Of a DNA stretch of 64,000 bases, positions 16,607 through 26,738 are shown piece by piece; position 1 is the stretch's first letter, and each line of letters starts with the position of its first letter. This DNA is from CAVQAH01 sp963784195. GTDB lineage: Bacteria > Acidobacteriota > Vicinamibacteria > Vicinamibacterales > 2-12-FULL-66-21. The stretch is taken from NCBI GenBank assembly GCA_963784195.1, contig CAWARA010000018.1, positions 372,001-436,000 on the forward strand, given 5' to 3'. The translations under genes were made by a program, and so were the position numbers. The notes beneath the pieces were generated by a model. It ran no database searches and had not been told where the DNA came from. It worked only from the letters and a program-made list of their open reading frames with translations.

Positions 16607-16705
16607 AGAAATCGGAAATCGGAAATCGGAAATCGGTAATTGGAGAGGGGATAGCCGCTCGGACAAAGAGAATTCGATTTCCGATTTCCGATTTCCGATT
16701 CCGAT
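16607..16705. repeat. Inverted tandem repeat C (GGAAATC heptamers)
   Basis: About four copies of GGAAATC at 16607-16636 face about four copies of its complement GATTTCC at 16675-16705, with a 38-bp unrelated centre. The stem could form roughly 28 pairs. It separates wzt from wzm inside one operon, so transcripts must read through it, and it takes the place where a wzt ribosome-binding site is expected. Confidence 0.85.
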
Positions 16706-16715
16706 GTGCATGTGT

Positions 16716-17507
16716 CTACACTTCCTCCGCAAACGTGTCCCTCAAGCGGTCGAACACGAAGTATCCGAACAGGAAAAAGACAACCGAGATCACGCCGAGC
16801 ACCAGCAGCCAGAACGCGTGACCGACCGGCCCTTCGAAGTAGAGGATTTCCTGGTAGGTGATCGCCAGGTGCGTGAACGGATTCAGATTCAGAATCCGCA
16901 TCTGCCAGGGCGCCATGATCGTGTACGGATAGATGATCGGCGTCGCGAAGAACCAGAACGTCATCAGGTTCGAGAGGATGTCCCGGATGTCGCGGAAATG
17001 CACGGTCAGCGCGGAGAGAATCAACGCGAAGCCGAGCGTCAGCACGAGCTGCACCAGCAGCGCGACCGGAAACCATGCGAGCTCTGCGAGGTTGAGCGGC
17101 CGCTGAAAATAGATCAGGAACGCCGCCAGGATCGGCAGGCCCAGAAGGAAATGCACCATGTTGGCGAGCACGGTGACGATCGGCAGCACTTCGGCAGGGA
17201 AGAGCACCTTCTTGATCAGGTTGCCGCCGGAAATCAGCACACCGGATGACTCGAGCAGCGACGCGGAGAACCACGTCCACGGCAGGATGCCGCAGAACAT
17301 GAACAGCTCGTAGTGGTCGATGCCTTCGGCCTTCTGCGGCAGGAAGTACTTGAAGACGAACGAATAGATCAGGAGCAGGAGCAGCGGGTTGATGAAGGAC
17401 CAGAAGAAGCCCAGGACCGATCCCCGATACCGCGCTTTCAACTCCCTCGCCACCAGGCTCTGGATCAGCCCGCGATAGCGGGGCAGTCTGGCCAGGTTAT
17501 GGAGCAT
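16716..17507 (-). CDS. Wzm-like polysaccharide ABC exporter permease
   Basis: A 263-aa ABC-2 type permease with six predicted membrane helices. These include VLGFFWSFINPLLLLLIYSF near residues 30-50, FMFCGILPWTWFSASLL, and a C-terminal pair ending FWLLVLGVISVVFFLFGYFV. The amphipathic entry RYRGLIQSLVARELKARYRG is typical of the family. With the ATPase at 15233-16597 it should export a lipid-linked polysaccharide across the inner membrane. The ATG at 17507 overlaps the TAA of the PP2C gene by 11 bp, so the phosphatase, permease, ATPase and HldE-C genes form one transcription unit. Confidence 0.92.
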   Translation of the reverse strand: MLHNLARLPRYRGLIQSLVARELKARYRGSVLGFFWSFINPLLLLLIYSFVFKYFLPQKAEGIDHYELFMFCGILPWTWFSASLLESSGVLISGGNLIKKVLFPAEVLPIVTVLANMVHFLLGLPILAAFLIYFQRPLNLAELAWFPVALLVQLVLTLGFALILSALTVHFRDIRDILSNLMTFWFFATPIIYPYTIMAPWQMRILNLNPFTHLAITYQEILYFEGPVGHAFWLLVLGVISVVFFLFGYFVFDRLRDTFAEEV

Positions 17508-18285
17508 CGACTTGCAGGACGAGCGCGGTGATGTTGTCCGGACCGCCGGCCGCGTTGGCCGCATCCACGAGACGCTGGCAGATCTGCTGGAGCGACGCCG
17601 CGCGATCGCGCAGGACCGTGGCAATCTGTGGATCGGTGAGAACGGTAAAGAGGCCGTCGGAGCAGAGCAGGTACCGTTCGCCGGGCTGCGGCGTGATCTC
17701 CGTGACGTCGACTTCCGGATCCTCGCCACCCGACAGCGCGCGCGTGACCACGTTGCGCCAGGGATGCTGACGGGCGGCGGTCGGGCTCATCGTGCCCGCG
17801 CGCACTTGTTCCTCGACCCACGAGTGATCGTGCGTGAGCTGCGACAATGTGTTGTCGCGCAGCACGTACACGCGGCTGTCGCCGACGTGCGCGACACAGG
17901 CCGTCCGGATGCCTGAGAGAAACGCCGATGCGGTCGTGGCCATCCCGCGCAGATCCTGCGAGTCGGCGATGGCCGCCGCGATCTTGCGGTTGGCGAGCCG
18001 GAACGCTGCTTTGAGGCGATTGGCTTCCAGGCTGATCGCGGGATCGAACGGGAAGGGCCAGGTGCGGTTCTTGTCGGCGCCCGCGGTCTCTTCGATGAAC
18101 GACTGAATCGCCTCGACGGCCACGCGCGAGGCGACCTCGCCCGCAACATGACCGCCCATGCCGTCAGCCACGACGAAGAGACCGACGTCAGGACGGGTGC
18201 ACTGACTATCTTCGTTGCTGGTGCGCCGGAGGCCGGGATCGGAAATGACGGCCCAGCTGAACGACAGCGTCGGCGTCGGCGTCAT
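17497..18285 (-). CDS. PP2C-family serine/threonine protein phosphatase
   Basis: A 262-aa soluble phosphatase with the PP2C metal-binding motifs: SDPGLRRTSNEDS, FVVADGMGGHVAGE, HVGDSRVYVLR, LLCSDGLFTVL and GGPDNITALVL. Two or three Mn/Mg ions would activate water to hydrolyse phospho-Ser/Thr. It opens an operon with a polysaccharide exporter and overlaps the permease start, which suggests phospho-control of envelope glycan export. No matching Ser/Thr kinase gene is in the window. The start is an ATG followed by a Thr/Pro-rich leader. Confidence 0.92.
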   Translation of the reverse strand: MTPTPTLSFSWAVISDPGLRRTSNEDSQCTRPDVGLFVVADGMGGHVAGEVASRVAVEAIQSFIEETAGADKNRTWPFPFDPAISLEANRLKAAFRLANRKIAAAIADSQDLRGMATTASAFLSGIRTACVAHVGDSRVYVLRDNTLSQLTHDHSWVEEQVRAGTMSPTAARQHPWRNVVTRALSGGEDPEVDVTEITPQPGERYLLCSDGLFTVLTDPQIATVLRDRAASLQQICQRLVDAANAAGGPDNITALVLQVDAP

Positions 18286-18334
18286 GGGTAATCGGTCAGC
18301 CGTGTGTGCGGATGCGCGTCATCGCTGGACCGCT

Positions 18335-18775
18335 TCACCGGCCGGTGCGGACACCCGCTCGTGACGAAACATGGATGCGGGTCAGCGCTTTCGTCAGCGC
18401 GACGGCGTTACGCTCGTAAAGTCTATGTCGGATTCCGGATGCGGCGAGCCGCTCCTCTGCACGCTTCCGCGCAGCTTCCGCGCGCGCAACGTCAATATCC
18501 TCGGCGCGCTCCGCCAGCTTCGCCAGAACGGTAACCCGGTCCGGCAGCACCTCGGCAAAACCGAAGGCAATCGACAGGTAGGTTTTCTCCTGTCCCTTCC
18601 GGAACCATAGCTCGCCGGCCGTCAGCGCCGCGAGAAGCGGCGCGTGTCCCGGCAGCACACCGAAGTATCCGCCCACGCCGGGAATCTCAACCTCGTCGAC
18701 CTGGTCGTGGACGATGTTGCGATCCGGCGTGACGATCTGCAGTTCGAGCTGCGTTGGTATTTCGTTGGTGGCCAC
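18335..18775 (-). CDS. atpC: ATP synthase F1 epsilon subunit
   Basis: A 146-aa epsilon subunit of the F1 rotor. The N-terminal beta sandwich (LQIVTPDRNIVHDQVDEVEI, then GVLPGHAPLLAAL) is followed by the two-helix C-terminal domain (ARAEAARKRAEERLAAS, then NAVALTKALTRIHV). That domain can act as an inhibitory arm. A short basic tail (SSRAGVRTGR) extends past the usual end. It follows atpD by 6 bp. Confidence 0.94.
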   Translation of the reverse strand: MATNEIPTQLELQIVTPDRNIVHDQVDEVEIPGVGGYFGVLPGHAPLLAALTAGELWFRKGQEKTYLSIAFGFAEVLPDRVTVLAKLAERAEDIDVARAEAARKRAEERLAASGIRHRLYERNAVALTKALTRIHVSSRAGVRTGR

Positions 18776-18781
18776 AGTGAC

Positions 18782-20230
18782 CTACTGTTTCATCTTCTCG
18801 GCCTTTTCGACGGCCTCTTCGATCGTCCCCACCATGTAGAACGCCTGCTCGGGCAGGTGGTCCCACTTGCCGTCGACAATCTCGCGGAAGCTGCGGACGG
18901 TGTCGGCGATCGGCACGTACTTGCCGGCGAATCCGGTGAACTGCTCGGCGACGAAGAACGGCTGCGACAGGAACCGCTGAATCCGGCGCGCGCGGCCGAC
19001 CGTGAGCTTGTCGTCTTCCGAGAGCTCGTCGATGCCGAGGATCGCGATGATGTCCTGCAGGTCCTTGTACCGCTGCAGCACCTGCTTCACCGCGCGCGCG
19101 ACATTGTAGTGCTCGTCGCCGATGATCCGCGCGTCGAGGATGCGCGACGTCGACGCGAGCGGATCGACCGCCGGATAGATGCCCAGCTCGACGATCGCAC
19201 GCGACAGGTTCGTCGTCGCGTCGAGGTGCGCGAAGGTCGTGGCTGGCGCGGGATCCGTGTAGTCGTCCGCGGGCACGTAGATCGCCTGCACCGACGTGAT
19301 CGAGCCCTTCTTGGTGGAAGTGATGCGCTCCTGCAGCTCGCCCATCTCGGTGAGCAGCGTCGGCTGATAGCCGACCGCCGACGGCATGCGTCCGAGCAGC
19401 GCCGAGACTTCCGAACCGGCCTGCGTGAACCGGAAGATGTTGTCGATGAACAGGAGCACGTCCTTGTTCTCGGCGTCGCGGAAGTACTCCGCGACGGTCA
19501 GGCCGCTCAGCGCCACGCGCAGCCGCGCACCGGGCGGCTCCGTCATCTGGCCGTAGACGAGCGCGGCGCGGGACTTCTCGAGCTCCTGCATGTTGATGAC
19601 GCCGCTCTCCTGGAATTCCAGCCAGAGGTCGTTGCCCTCGCGCGTCCGCTCCCCGACGCCGGCGAACACCGACACGCCGCCGTGTTTCATGGCGACGTTG
19701 TGAATCAGCTCCTGGATGATGACCGTCTTGCCGACGCCGGCGCCGCCGAACAGCCCGATCTTGCCGCCGCGCAGGTACGGCTCGAGCAGGTCGACGACCT
19801 TGATGCCGGTCTCGAACATCTGGAGCTCGGTCGACTGATCCTCGAGTGACGGCGCCGCGCGATGGATCGACCAGCGCTCCTTCGACAGCACCGGCCGGTC
19901 AGGGAAATCCACCGGCTCGCCCAGGACGTTCATGACGCGCCCGAGCGTCGCCGCGCCAACCGGCATCGAAATAGGGCCCCCGGTGTCGATGGCCTTCATG
20001 CCGCGTTGCATGCCGTCGGTCGGCTTCATGGCGACCGTGCGAACGCGGTTCTCGCCGAGATGCTGCTCGACTTCGACGATGACGTCGATCGATTGATTAC
20101 CGCCCTGGCCGACCACGCGCACGGCGTTGTAAATCGCCGGCAGGTGACCGCCTTCGAATTCGATGTCGACGACGGGGCCGATGACTTGCACGACCCGGCC
20201 GGTTTTCTGTTCGGTTGCGACTGCTGACAT
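18782..20230 (-). CDS. atpD: ATP synthase F1 beta subunit
   Basis: The catalytic subunit, 482 aa. P-loop GGAGVGKTVIIQEL, catalytic Glu in GVGERTREGNDLW, LLFIDNIFRFTQAGSEVSAL and the DELSEED loop (as DELSEDD) are present. It forms the alternating hexamer with AtpA and makes ATP from ADP and phosphate. It lies fourth in atpH-A-G-D-C, preceded by a gap with two GTAG-headed hairpins. Confidence 0.98.
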   Translation of the reverse strand: MSAVATEQKTGRVVQVIGPVVDIEFEGGHLPAIYNAVRVVGQGGNQSIDVIVEVEQHLGENRVRTVAMKPTDGMQRGMKAIDTGGPISMPVGAATLGRVMNVLGEPVDFPDRPVLSKERWSIHRAAPSLEDQSTELQMFETGIKVVDLLEPYLRGGKIGLFGGAGVGKTVIIQELIHNVAMKHGGVSVFAGVGERTREGNDLWLEFQESGVINMQELEKSRAALVYGQMTEPPGARLRVALSGLTVAEYFRDAENKDVLLFIDNIFRFTQAGSEVSALLGRMPSAVGYQPTLLTEMGELQERITSTKKGSITSVQAIYVPADDYTDPAPATTFAHLDATTNLSRAIVELGIYPAVDPLASTSRILDARIIGDEHYNVARAVKQVLQRYKDLQDIIAILGIDELSEDDKLTVGRARRIQRFLSQPFFVAEQFTGFAGKYVPIADTVRSFREIVDGKWDHLPEQAFYMVGTIEEAVEKAEKMKQ

Positions 20231-20256
20231 TGATGGGCCTTTGCTTATACACGGAC

Positions 20257-20280
20257 GCCCGACCTGAAGGTCGGGCCTAC
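20257..20280 (-). repeat. REP-like palindrome with GTAG head, atpG-atpD gap
   Basis: On the minus strand GTAG is followed directly by a perfect 9-bp-stem palindrome (20257-20276; GCCCGACCT, two-base loop, AGGTCGGGC). It is the same family as the elements at 22874 and 58803. It lies about 40 bp after the atpG stop, behind a second, shorter GTAG hairpin. Confidence 0.8.
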
Positions 20281-20303
20281 AACGACGCTCAATCGTACGA
20301 AAA

Positions 20304-20324
20304 CGCTGCTTCCAGCGGTCCTAC
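20304..20324 (-). repeat. Short GTAG-headed hairpin overlapping the atpG stop
   Basis: On the minus strand GTAG (20324-20321) contains the TAG stop of atpG and is followed by a hairpin with stem CGCTG/CAGCG (20304-20317). It is weaker than the other elements and may be a degenerate REP. Confidence 0.5.
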
Positions 20325-21202
20325 AACGCCTCCGCGCCGGAGACGACTTCGATGATTTCCCGCGTGATCGCGGCCTGGCGCACCTTGTTCATGTGCAGCG
20401 TGAGCTGCTCGATCATCTCGCCTGAGTTGCGCGTGGCCGCATCCATCGCGGTCATCTGCGCGGCGTAGAACGCGGCGTTCGACTCGAGGAGCGCGCGGAA
20501 TATCTGCACTTCCACGTGCGTCGGGATCAGTTCCTTGAACAGCGTTTCCTGATCCGGCTCATAGAGATAGTCGGTCGCCGATGTTCCCGTTTTCGAGTCA
20601 CCAGCGACGACGGGCTCAACGCGCGGGATCGGCAGCAGCCGTTCGGTCACGACCTTCTGCTGGAGCACCGATTTGAACTCATTGAAGACCAGGTAGACGC
20701 TGTCCACTTCACCGGCGATGAAAGCGTCCGCCGCCGTCTTCGCGATCGCCTGTGCATCCTCGAACTTCAGTTGAGCGAACAGATTGATTCGCTCGAGGAC
20801 CACATCCACGCCACGCCGCACGAAATAGTCCCTGCCGCGCCGTCCGACCAGGCCGAGACCGACCGGCGTGGAGCTCTCGGCAAGGAACTGCGAGACAGCC
20901 TTGACGGCGTTCGTGTTGAAGCTGCCGCACAGGCCGCGATCGGCGGTGATCGCGATGAGCAGCACGCGGCCACCAGCGCGCGGCGTCCGCCGCTCGTCGA
21001 GCAGCGGGTGGAGCGATGGATTGACTCGGGACGCCAGGCTGTTGACCACGCGTTGCATCTGCGTCGCGAACGGACGCGCCTGCTGGATGCGTTCCTGCGC
21101 GCGGCGCAGCTTCGACGCCGCGACCATTTTCATGGCCTTCGTGATCTGCTGCGTCGACTTGACCGCGCGGATGCGTCGTCGAATATCTAATAGTGATGGC
21201 AC
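20321..21202 (-). CDS. atpG: ATP synthase F1 gamma subunit
   Basis: The central rotor shaft, 293 aa. The N-terminal coiled-coil begins MPSLLDIRRRIRAVKSTQQI, then TKAMKMVAASKLRRAQERI. The Rossmann-like middle has ITADRGLCGSFNTN, and the C-terminal helix ends MNKVRQAAITREIIEVVSG. It transmits rotation to the alpha/beta hexamer. The stop codon is the TAG of a GTAG-headed hairpin. Confidence 0.97.
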   Translation of the reverse strand: MPSLLDIRRRIRAVKSTQQITKAMKMVAASKLRRAQERIQQARPFATQMQRVVNSLASRVNPSLHPLLDERRTPRAGGRVLLIAITADRGLCGSFNTNAVKAVSQFLAESSTPVGLGLVGRRGRDYFVRRGVDVVLERINLFAQLKFEDAQAIAKTAADAFIAGEVDSVYLVFNEFKSVLQQKVVTERLLPIPRVEPVVAGDSKTGTSATDYLYEPDQETLFKELIPTHVEVQIFRALLESNAAFYAAQMTAMDAATRNSGEMIEQLTLHMNKVRQAAITREIIEVVSGAEAL

Positions 21203-21226
21203 GCGATAGCTCGTTCCTGCCTGCAG

Positions 21227-21285
21227 CGCGCGGCTTCAGCCGCGCGGCCCAGTCGCTGACGCGGGACTAAAGTCCCGCGCCGCTC

Positions 21286-21289
<4 letters not shown>
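21227..21289 (-). repeat. Pair of palindromes with GTAG head at the atpA stop
   Basis: Two perfect palindromes stand side by side: 21227-21246 (CGCGCGGCT, TC loop, AGCCGCGCG) and 21261-21278 (GCGGGACT, AA, AGTCCCGC). On the minus strand GTAG at 21289-21286 precedes the second palindrome by 7 nt and includes the TAG stop of atpA. The doublet looks like a REPIN arrangement and fills the whole atpA-atpG gap apart from the ribosome-binding region. Confidence 0.75.
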
Positions 21290-22815
<1,526 letters not shown>

Positions 22816-22873
22816 GAGTGTGTGTGAAGCAGGTTCTCGGTAACTCGAAGACGCTCGGGCGAATTCGAATCAC

Positions 22874-22897
22874 GCCCGACCTTAAGGTCGGGCCTAC
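22874..22897 (-). repeat. REP-like palindrome with GTAG head at the atpH stop
   Basis: GCCCGACCTTAAGGTCGGGC (22874-22893) is a perfect 20-bp palindrome. On the minus strand it is preceded directly by GTAG (22897-22894), whose TAG is the stop codon of atpH. The 30 bp around it are nearly identical to the copy at 58803. Confidence 0.85.
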
Positions 22898-23445
22898 TCT
22901 GGGCTCGTCAGCGCTTCTCCCATCTTTCGCAACTGCGTCGTGACGCTGCCGTCGTAGATCGTGCCACCGATTCGCGTGACCGCGCCCCCGACGATCGAGG
23001 GATCGACGCGCGACTCCAGCAGCACCTTGCGGCCGGTGGCCCGGCCGAGACGCTCCTCGAGCATCGCGATCCGGTCGGCGGCCAGCGGACTCGCTGTCAC
23101 GACTTCGGCGCGGACAACATGATTGTGGTCGTTCAGGCGGTTCCTGTATGCGCGCACGATGTCCGGCAGGAAGGCGATGCGATCGCGTTCGGCCAGCAGC
23201 AGCAGCAGTTTCGACACCTGCGGCAGGAGCGGGCCCACGCGTGTCGCCAAAGACTCGATGACCGCGCGCTTCTTCGAGGTGGGTATGGCTGGATTCGTCA
23301 GCACGCGCGCAAGCTGGGCGTCACCCGTGGCAAGCTCGGCGAACCCTGACAGCTCCCGATCGATTTGGTCGAGATCGACGCGTTCTGCCAGCGCCACATC
23401 GAACAGCGCACGAGCGTAGCGGCTCGCGACCGCACGGCTTGCCAC
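22894..23445 (-). CDS. atpH: ATP synthase F1 delta subunit
   Basis: The stator subunit linking F1 to the peripheral stalk, 183 aa. The N-terminal six-helix domain begins ASRAVASRYARALFDVALA. The C-terminal part has VVRAEVVTASPLAADRIAML, then the signature DPSIVGGAVTRIGGTIYDGS. The GTG start at 23445 has AGGAGGT a few bases upstream. It is the first gene of the operon. No atpF, atpE or atpB precedes it, so the F0 genes must lie elsewhere. Confidence 0.95.
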   Translation of the reverse strand: MASRAVASRYARALFDVALAERVDLDQIDRELSGFAELATGDAQLARVLTNPAIPTSKKRAVIESLATRVGPLLPQVSKLLLLLAERDRIAFLPDIVRAYRNRLNDHNHVVRAEVVTASPLAADRIAMLEERLGRATGRKVLLESRVDPSIVGGAVTRIGGTIYDGSVTTQLRKMGEALTSPE

Positions 23446-23622
23446 CAGACCTCCTCTACCTGCAACCCTGATACAACGGTGTGACCGGCAACAAGCGGCC
23501 GGAAATCGCGTTGGAAAGCCCGTCGGAATCCGAAGTCCAGGTGCTCACACCACGGTCAAACGCGACGGCACAAACGTAAATTTATACCATTCGAAGCCGC
23601 TGCCTGCCAAGATTGGGCGTAG

Positions 23623-23693
23623 CAAGTGCGCCCGAGCCAAGGCCCAGGTGCGCAAGTGCGCGGGTGCGCCGCACTTGGGCCCTTTCGCACCCC
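23623..23693. repeat. Inverted tandem repeat F (GTGCGC(AA) units)
   Basis: Left units AAGTGCGC, AGGTGCGC, AAGTGCGC and GGGTGCGC (23624-23669) meet a complementary arm CGCACTTGGGCCCTT (23670-23684) that pairs with 23639-23653 with one bulge and one mismatch. It sits between the atpH promoter region and the selD stop codon, 8 bp beyond the latter. It has the same layout as repeats A to E with another unit. Confidence 0.65.
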
Positions 23694-23700
23694 TCGCCGT

Positions 23701-24744
23701 CTAACGCACGACGACGTGATGCGCTTGCCTTGTCAGAACGCGCCCTATGTGCGTTTGCGGCACACCGGCATCCGCCATCGCCTTCAAGACGTCTGAGGCG
23801 GCATCGGAAGCAATCGAGACCAGCAGGCCTCCGGACGTCTGCGGATCGAACAGCACCTGCAGGACGGATGGCGAAACGCCAGCGTCCACCGCGATCCCTC
23901 GACCGAAGTGACTGGCGTTGTTCCGGCCACCGCCGGGGATATTCCCTTTGTCGCTCTCGACCAGGTCGACGACCCCATCGAGAAGGGGAACAGCGGCTGC
24001 ATGAATCTCGATCGTCACATCGCTGCCAGCCGCCATCTCGGTCGCATGCCCAAGAAGTCCGAAGCCCGTGATGTCCGTGCAGGCGTGAACGACATCCCCA
24101 GGTATCTCACGCAACGCATCCGCGGCCGCGCGGTTCAACGTGAGCATGGAGGCGACGGCCGCGTCGACAGCTGACGCCGGAGCGCGGCTGAACTTCAGGG
24201 CCGTCGCGATGATGCCCGTTCCGAGGGCCTTTGTGAGCAACAACAGATCGCCAGGTCTGGCGCCCGCGTTCGACCAGACGCGCCGCGCGTCCACTTCGCC
24301 GGTGATCGAGTACCCGAACTTGATTTCCTGATCCTGAACGGTGTGTCCGCCCAGAAGCGCAACGCCAGCCTCTTCGAGCTTGGCGAGTCCACCTGCGAAG
24401 ATGGCCTTCAGGACCGAACGGTCCGCCTCTTTTGGAAACCCGGCAATCGCCAGCGCGGTCAGCGGTTTGCCACCCATCGCATAGACGTCACTCAGCGAGT
24501 TCGCCGCGGCGATCTGGCCGTAGGCAAACGGATCGTCAACGATCGGCGTGAAGAAATCCACGGTCTGCACCAGCGCGCGATCGCCATCCAGCCTGTACAC
24601 ACCCGCATCGTCCGAGGTCCGATAGTCGATCAGGACCCGGTCGTCGCGGCTCACGGGCAAATCGCCCAGGACCTGGGCGAGCTCACCAGCGGCGAGTTTG
24701 CTCGCTCAACCGGCGCAGGCTGAGTAATCCGTCAGCTTCTTCAT
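23701..24744 (-). CDS. selD: Selenide, water dikinase; selenoprotein with in-frame TGA
   Basis: Makes selenophosphate from selenide and ATP, the selenium donor for selenocysteine and selenouridine. Read from the ATG at 24744 the protein is 347 aa and starts MKKLTDYSACAG, then TGA, then ASKLAAGELAQVLGDLPVS. The TGA (24708-24706) falls exactly where the catalytic Cys/Sec of SelD stands, followed by the conserved Lys in SKL. The rest is intact: RALVQTVDFFTPIVDDPF, ANSLSDVYAMGGKP, GGHTVQDQEIKFGYSITGEV, TDITGFGLLGHATEMA and DPQTSGGLL. A hairpin with a GGUC loop lies 33 nt after the TGA, as expected for a bacterial SECIS. It starts one base after the parB stop. Without Sec insertion a shorter product from the GTG/ATG region near 24660 would lack the active-site residue. 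Confidence 0.93.
24662..24680 (-). promoter_or_regulatory. Putative bacterial SECIS hairpin in selD
   Basis: On the minus strand TCGCCCAG and CTGGGCGA form a perfect 8-bp stem closing a GTC loop (AGGUCC apical sequence). It lies 33 nt after the Sec TGA. The apical AGGUCU of the E. coli fdhF SECIS has the same GU feature recognised by SelB. Spacing is within the range described for bacterial SECIS elements, toward its long end. Confidence 0.7.
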
Positions 24745-24745
24745 G

Positions 24746-25625
24746 TCACCGTCCATCCGTGAGCTGCTCGTAGATGCGCTGCAGCTCGTCTTCCGAGGCG
24801 AAGTCGATCTCCATCCGTCCGCCTTTGCCCTTGCGAACGATCCGCACGCGGGTGCCGATCGCGAAGCGCAGCTTCTCTTCGGCGGCGCGCGTATGAACGT
24901 CCTTCTCCGGCTCTTCCCGCTTCGTCGGGGGCTCCGCGGCCTTCTTGACCAGGACTTCCGTCTCGCGCACCGACAGCTGCTTGGCGACGATGTCGCGCGC
25001 GAGCCGCAACTGCGCGGCTTCGTCGGTCAAGCGCGAGGACGGCCCGCGCGTGTCCCATAGACAGCGCGCCGGCGGCCACGTTCTCGCGAATTTCGTGAGG
25101 CAGTCGAAGCAGACGCACGTAATTCGCGATCGACGAGCGGTCCTTGCCAACCGCGTCGGCGATCTGCTCCTGCGTGAGCTGGAAGTCGTCGGCAAGCCGG
25201 CGATAGGCCTGCGCTTCTTCAATCGGATTCAGATCCTCACGCTGAATGTTCTCGATCAGCGCGGCGGCGAGCAGGCGATCGTCCGGAATGTCGCGTACGA
25301 CGACCGGCACCTTGAGCAGTCCCGCGCGCTGCGACGCGCGCCAGCGGCGCTCGCCGGCGACGATCTCGTAGCCGTCGTCGGCCTTGCGCACGACGATGGG
25401 CTGAATGATGCCGTTGGTTCGGATCGATCGCGCGAGATCGTCGATCTTCGCGTCGTCGACGCGCACGCGCGGCTGGAATTTGTTGGGACGCAGGAGATCC
25501 GAATCGATCTCGAGCGAGCGTTCCGGCGATGGCGGCGCGGGAGCTGGTGATGGTGCAGCGGCGGGCGGCGCATCGGGAATCAGCGCGCTCAATCCGCGGC
25601 CGAGGGCGGGTCGTTTGTCAGCCAT
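24746..25625 (-). CDS. parB: Chromosome partitioning protein ParB (apparent +1 frameshift)
   Basis: A CTP-dependent sliding clamp that loads at parS and works with ParA in origin segregation. The N-terminal ParB box is KFQPRVRVDDAKIDDLARSI, then GERRWRASQRAG and ENIQREDLNPIEEA. The central HTH is LTQEQIADAVGKDRSSIANY. The dimerisation region ends DELQRIYEQLTDGR. The frame breaks after GHARAVLAL: removing one base near 25029 (GCGCTTGACC) joins it to TDEAAQLRLARDIVAK. The 880-nt total is 3n+1, giving 292 aa after repair. The ATG overlaps the parA stop (ATGGCTGA). Confidence 0.92.
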
Positions 25626-26421
25626 GCTGTGGCTCCGTTTGCACCGGGTTGGATTCGCGGACGAGGAACTCGCGCGCAAGCGCGACATAGGCTTCGGCGC
25701 CGCGCGACTTTGCATCGTAAAGTAACGCCGGCAGTCCGTGGCTGGGCGCCTCGCCGAGACGGATGTTGCGGGGAATGACGGTGGAAAACACGCGATTCTG
25801 GAAAAAGCTGCGGATGTCACGTTCGACCTGCTGCCCGAGGTTCGTGCGTTCGTCGTGCATCGTGAGCAGGACGCCGGCGATATCGAGCCCGGGATTGAGC
25901 GTCGAGCGCACGCGGCGAAGCGTCGCGACCAGATCGGCGAGTCCCTCGAGCGCGAAGTATTCGCAGTTGAGCGGAATGACCACCGCATCGGCGGCAACCA
26001 GCGCGTTCAGCGTCAGGAGCCCAAGCGATGGCGGCGTGTCGATGAAGACATAGTCGAAGCGGTCACGAACAGCCTCCATCACCGCACGCAGACGATGCTC
26101 TCGATTCGGTAACAGCACGAGCTCGACTTCGGCGCCGGTCAAATTGCGATCGGCAGGCATGAGCGACATGTTGTCGACGCGCGTCTCGAGAACGAAAGCC
26201 GCCGCATCCTGCTCGTCACCCGTCAACGCCTGGTACACCGTTCCGCCAGCCGCTGTCTCGCCCTTCTTGCCCACGCCGCTCGTCAAGTTGGCCTGGGGAT
26301 CGAGGTCGACGAGCAACACGCGCCGGCCTTCAAGCGCGAGGGCCGTACCGAGGTTGATAACGGAAGTAGTTTTACCGACGCCCCCTTTCTGGTTGGCGAT
26401 GGCATGGATGCGGGCGGGCAT
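25618..26421 (-). CDS. parA: Chromosome partitioning ATPase ParA/Soj
   Basis: A 267-aa deviant Walker-type ATPase. The P-loop is NQKGGVGKTTSVINLG with the signature lysine, followed by VLLVDLDPQANLTSG and YVFIDTPPSLGLLTLNAL. It lacks an N-terminal HTH, so it is the chromosomal Soj type. It forms an ATP-dependent gradient on the nucleoid that moves ParB-parS complexes. It overlaps parB by 8 bp. The 316-bp gap upstream carries parS. Confidence 0.96.
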   Translation of the reverse strand: MPARIHAIANQKGGVGKTTSVINLGTALALEGRRVLLVDLDPQANLTSGVGKKGETAAGGTVYQALTGDEQDAAAFVLETRVDNMSLMPADRNLTGAEVELVLLPNREHRLRAVMEAVRDRFDYVFIDTPPSLGLLTLNALVAADAVVIPLNCEYFALEGLADLVATLRRVRSTLNPGLDIAGVLLTMHDERTNLGQQVERDIRSFFQNRVFSTVIPRNIRLGEAPSHGLPALLYDAKSRGAEAYVALAREFLVRESNPVQTEPQHG

Positions 26422-26722
26422 TTCTGGTGTTTTGACCTAAATCTTTAGTTCGCGGCTACTTACAACCAATGATAACCCGGGTCGTAGCGAATCCAGCCCG
26501 AATCCCGCCGCCCGTCAGGCTGAGGCGCGGCGCTCTCAGTGCTTCGCCAGTCACCGCGGCGGATCGCTGCGCAGCTTCTGAACACGAGTCTAGGAGATCA
26601 CGAGAACTCTGGCTCCTTGTCTCCTGACCTCATGAGCTCCTGTGAGCCAGGCGCCCCAGCAGCAGCTGCCACCCCGCACTCGTGGCGCCACCGTGGCAGC
26701 TTTGGCGCTCGTGATGCTGCAA
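26422..26722. other. Gap between rsmG/parS and parA
   Basis: About 300 bp with no convincing gene on either strand. It includes the presumed parA promoter on the minus strand. I see no repeat or RNA gene in it. Confidence 0.4.
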
Positions 26723-26738
26723 TGTTCCACGTGAAACA
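26723..26738. promoter_or_regulatory. parS centromere site
   Basis: TGTTCCACGTGAAACA matches the universal 16-bp parS palindrome TGTTTCACGTGAAACA at 15 of 16 positions. It abuts the rsmG stop codon and lies about 300 bp upstream of parA, the usual place for an origin-proximal parS. Confidence 0.93.

Noticed and set aside
16598..16732. N-terminal extension of the Wzt-like ATPase
   Set aside because: The extra residues (ISDFRFPISDS and similar) are only the translation of repeat C, and the family start is at MNAIEV.
24706..24708. selD N-terminal TGA as a nonsense mutation making selD a pseudogene
   Set aside because: The TGA is at the exact catalytic Sec/Cys codon, is followed by a SECIS-like hairpin, and the rest of the gene is intact.
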